Assembly (NCBI GenBank): GCA_949361645.1
Contig: OX442415.1
Coordinates: forward strand, 27,245,092-27,309,091
DNA: 64,000 nucleotides
Direction: 5' to 3'
Origin: Spongilla lacustris
Lineage: Eukaryota; Porifera; Demospongiae; Spongillida; Spongillidae
Position 1 is the first letter of the stretch. The number at the start of each line of letters is the position of its first letter. Below, piece by piece: positions 62,472-64,000 of this stretch. Made by a program: the position numbers and the translations under genes. Below the pieces are notes generated by a model. The model was not told the DNA's origin. It ran no database searches and saw only the letters and a list, made by a program, of their open reading frames with translations.

Positions 62472-63219
62472 TGTAGTGAGGCATATGTGGGGGTGGGGCT
62501 GGTGTCCATCAGCAGCTGTGAGAATCAGGGTCTGGGTACGAGACTAGGGCTGCTGGCTCTTAGTCATTTAGGAGCTGCTTACTCCCTACAACCACCATCG
62601 TCAGTAGTATAATCGCCGTCACTACCGTTCTCAATCTCCCCACCTCGTCGAATATATCTTGAATATCGATCGTCGTATGTCTTTGCCAGATCCGTTATCT
62701 AAATAGGAGATAACGAATAAAAACTGTGACAGGGACAATACATTAAATACTTACCCATCAGATCTAGCTAGCGCAGTATGGGTGTGGCTATAAGTTATCC
62801 AAGTATCGGCCCACAGGAAGTAGTTGCATATTCATGTGCTTTGATGACTGGAAGCGGGCCTCGCACGTATAACGGCGCGATTCGAGCGGGAAACGTGTAC
62901 CAACTTTGCGCCGCTGTATCTCCGTAACGGATGAAATAAAAATTAACGAACAGAACAAATCGATAGGTATAGGACCTCTCTACCTACAAACCGAATTTGA
63001 AGCGATTTGATTATCCCTACAGAAAGTTATGGCGGGTTTGAACCCGGTGGGGTATCGAACGTTGCAATACTGGCACGGAGCAATTGCAAGACTCCAAAAT
63101 ATATTTTGCCATAGGGAAATGGTGTAGTATGAAGTGTTGAAAATAGGAAGTTGATAGCGTTAACCGTTCGGAAGATATAGCGATTCAAAAGAGAAGCATT
63201 TTTATAACATTATATATAT

Positions 63220-64000
63220 ACAGGGTGATCCAAAAGTCGCGCAAAATCTTTGAATTGGCATAACTCCAGAACTGAACATGGTAAAATTATGCTGTTTAAA
63301 CCAAAAATCATGCCAATCATTAGCTTAAGTTATGAATGTGTAGTTATTAAAAGTTAGTTATCGGTTTATTAAAAACATGCCAATGCTATGATCAACATTC
63401 AGTACCACCCAGGAAGTGTGTAAAAATTAATTTTTATAACTATTAAAATTACTTATCACGTGATCTATCTTATATGTGGTTTTTGTGGGGAAACCCCTGC
63501 TGAAAGTCAAGCTATTGCAAATTAATCACCAATATCACGGTGAATCTATGCAAAGAAGCATCCAATAATCGTGCCAATGAACAGCTTACCATCTTGCGTG
63601 GTGACTAACGAAGCCAAACGTTTAAAACGGAGTTGATTAGTTTCTGTTAATTGACATTGTTAAAAGCTAACTTTGAATTATCAGACCTGTAGAGGAAGCC
63701 GTACTCTAATTGTGGAACTAACTTTTGTATTTTCTCCTCCACTGGAAACAAAGTTACAAACTGTCCAAGTTTGGCAGCGCTTACGCATGCGCGGAATTAT
63801 TGAACGAAAGTGGAACATGAATGTTTAGGTCTGCGTACGAGAGGTCTCACGTGAACACAATTGAATATTATCACATTCACGTGATACATTGCCGCTGTGC
63901 ACAACACAGCCCCACCCTCCTAAACTATGCTTCTCTTCAACATCATTGCGCGCACTTTTCATTCGCCTGCGCAAATGTGACCCATCAGATGCATGGGCAA
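63220..64000 (+). mobile_element. Start of a mariner/Tc-like element interrupting palindrome B
   Basis: After a TATATATA run the sequence turns to CAGGGTGATCCAAAAGTCGC, which closely resembles terminal repeats of Tc1/mariner-type elements, beside a TA. The last about 30 bp of B (seen at 55011-55040) should follow and do not appear before the window ends. No other terminus and no transposase frame lie within 63220-64000, so the element continues past the edge or is truncated. Confidence 0.5.

Larger units (their letters stand above)
55011..63219. mobile_element. Giant palindromic element B (about 8.2 kb)
   Basis: The left arm (55011 to about 59230) and right arm (about 59230-63219) are reverse complements over about 4.1 kb, with the centre in the same sequence as A. 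The left end is TGGGACAGTTTCCGAGAAAA. The right end is cut off in the AT run by the element starting at 63220. Order inward in each arm: subterminal core (TTGTTCTGTTCGTTAATTTT), leader with 56-bp intron, coding-like stretch, zinc-finger exon, 34-36 bp minisatellite, a second minisatellite, then an A-like CACTGCAAGT patchwork and the central palindrome. Arms differ by only a few substitutions and small indels; A and B differ much more. Confidence 0.85.

Overview
The window reads as nuclear DNA of an animal, probably a marine invertebrate. The signs are GT-AG spliced genes with very short introns, a Ty3/Gypsy retroelement primed by a metazoan-type tRNA-Leu, ZMYM-type hAT transposases, long TG/CA arrays and poly-C runs. 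A sponge is my best guess from intron size and repeat style, but nothing here proves the phylum. Nothing is prokaryotic and there are no operons. I see no rRNA, tRNA or CRISPR.

Layout. At 1.2-1.5 kb (- strand) is the first coding exon of an M13 (neprilysin/ECE-like) metallopeptidase; the rest lies off the left edge. From 1.6 to 9.7 kb there is mostly intergenic DNA with microsatellites and a striking 24-bp minisatellite. A complete Ty3/Gypsy element with 175-bp LTRs and one 1638-codon gag-pol frame fills 9670-14900 and sits inside a TG-rich array. From 15.6 to 20.5 kb there are several hairpin or MITE-like elements. Two facing paralogues of a 7-TM receptor (20.7-21.7 kb - and 27.9-28.9 kb +), plus a third fragment at 25.5 kb, are all disrupted. 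From 30.6 to 38.6 kb (- strand) lies an alpha-glucosidase-type GH31 gene of 16-17 recognisable exons. It lacks its 5' end and one core exon, has frame lesions, and its 3' half is partially duplicated two or three times. A cysteine-rich unknown exon follows at 38.8-39.3 kb.

The right 23 kb is the most unusual part. Two giant palindromes of one family, A (40031-55010) and B (55011-63219), sit side by side. Each is about 8.2-8.4 kb once later insertions are removed, with arms of about 4.1 kb. Two shorter relatives (18.44-19.28 kb and 37.31-37.57 kb) share their end or subterminal motifs. Both big copies carry in each arm a leader with a 56-bp intron; B also carries a coding-like stretch and a C2H2 zinc finger reading inward. 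Palindrome A was later hit by a 1391-bp hAT relic (left arm) and a 5155-bp hAT (right arm). The 5155-bp hAT contains its own intron with a LINE fragment and a 1173-bp hAT-like element nested in its transposase. Each of the three hAT insertions has an 8-bp target duplication, and for the two in A the other arm preserves the empty site. A mariner-like end begins at 63220, inside the right end of B.

How it fits together: the host genes here (GH31, 7-TM) are decaying and fragmentary, and the sequence is dominated by mobile elements, so this looks like a degenerating, repeat-rich interval.
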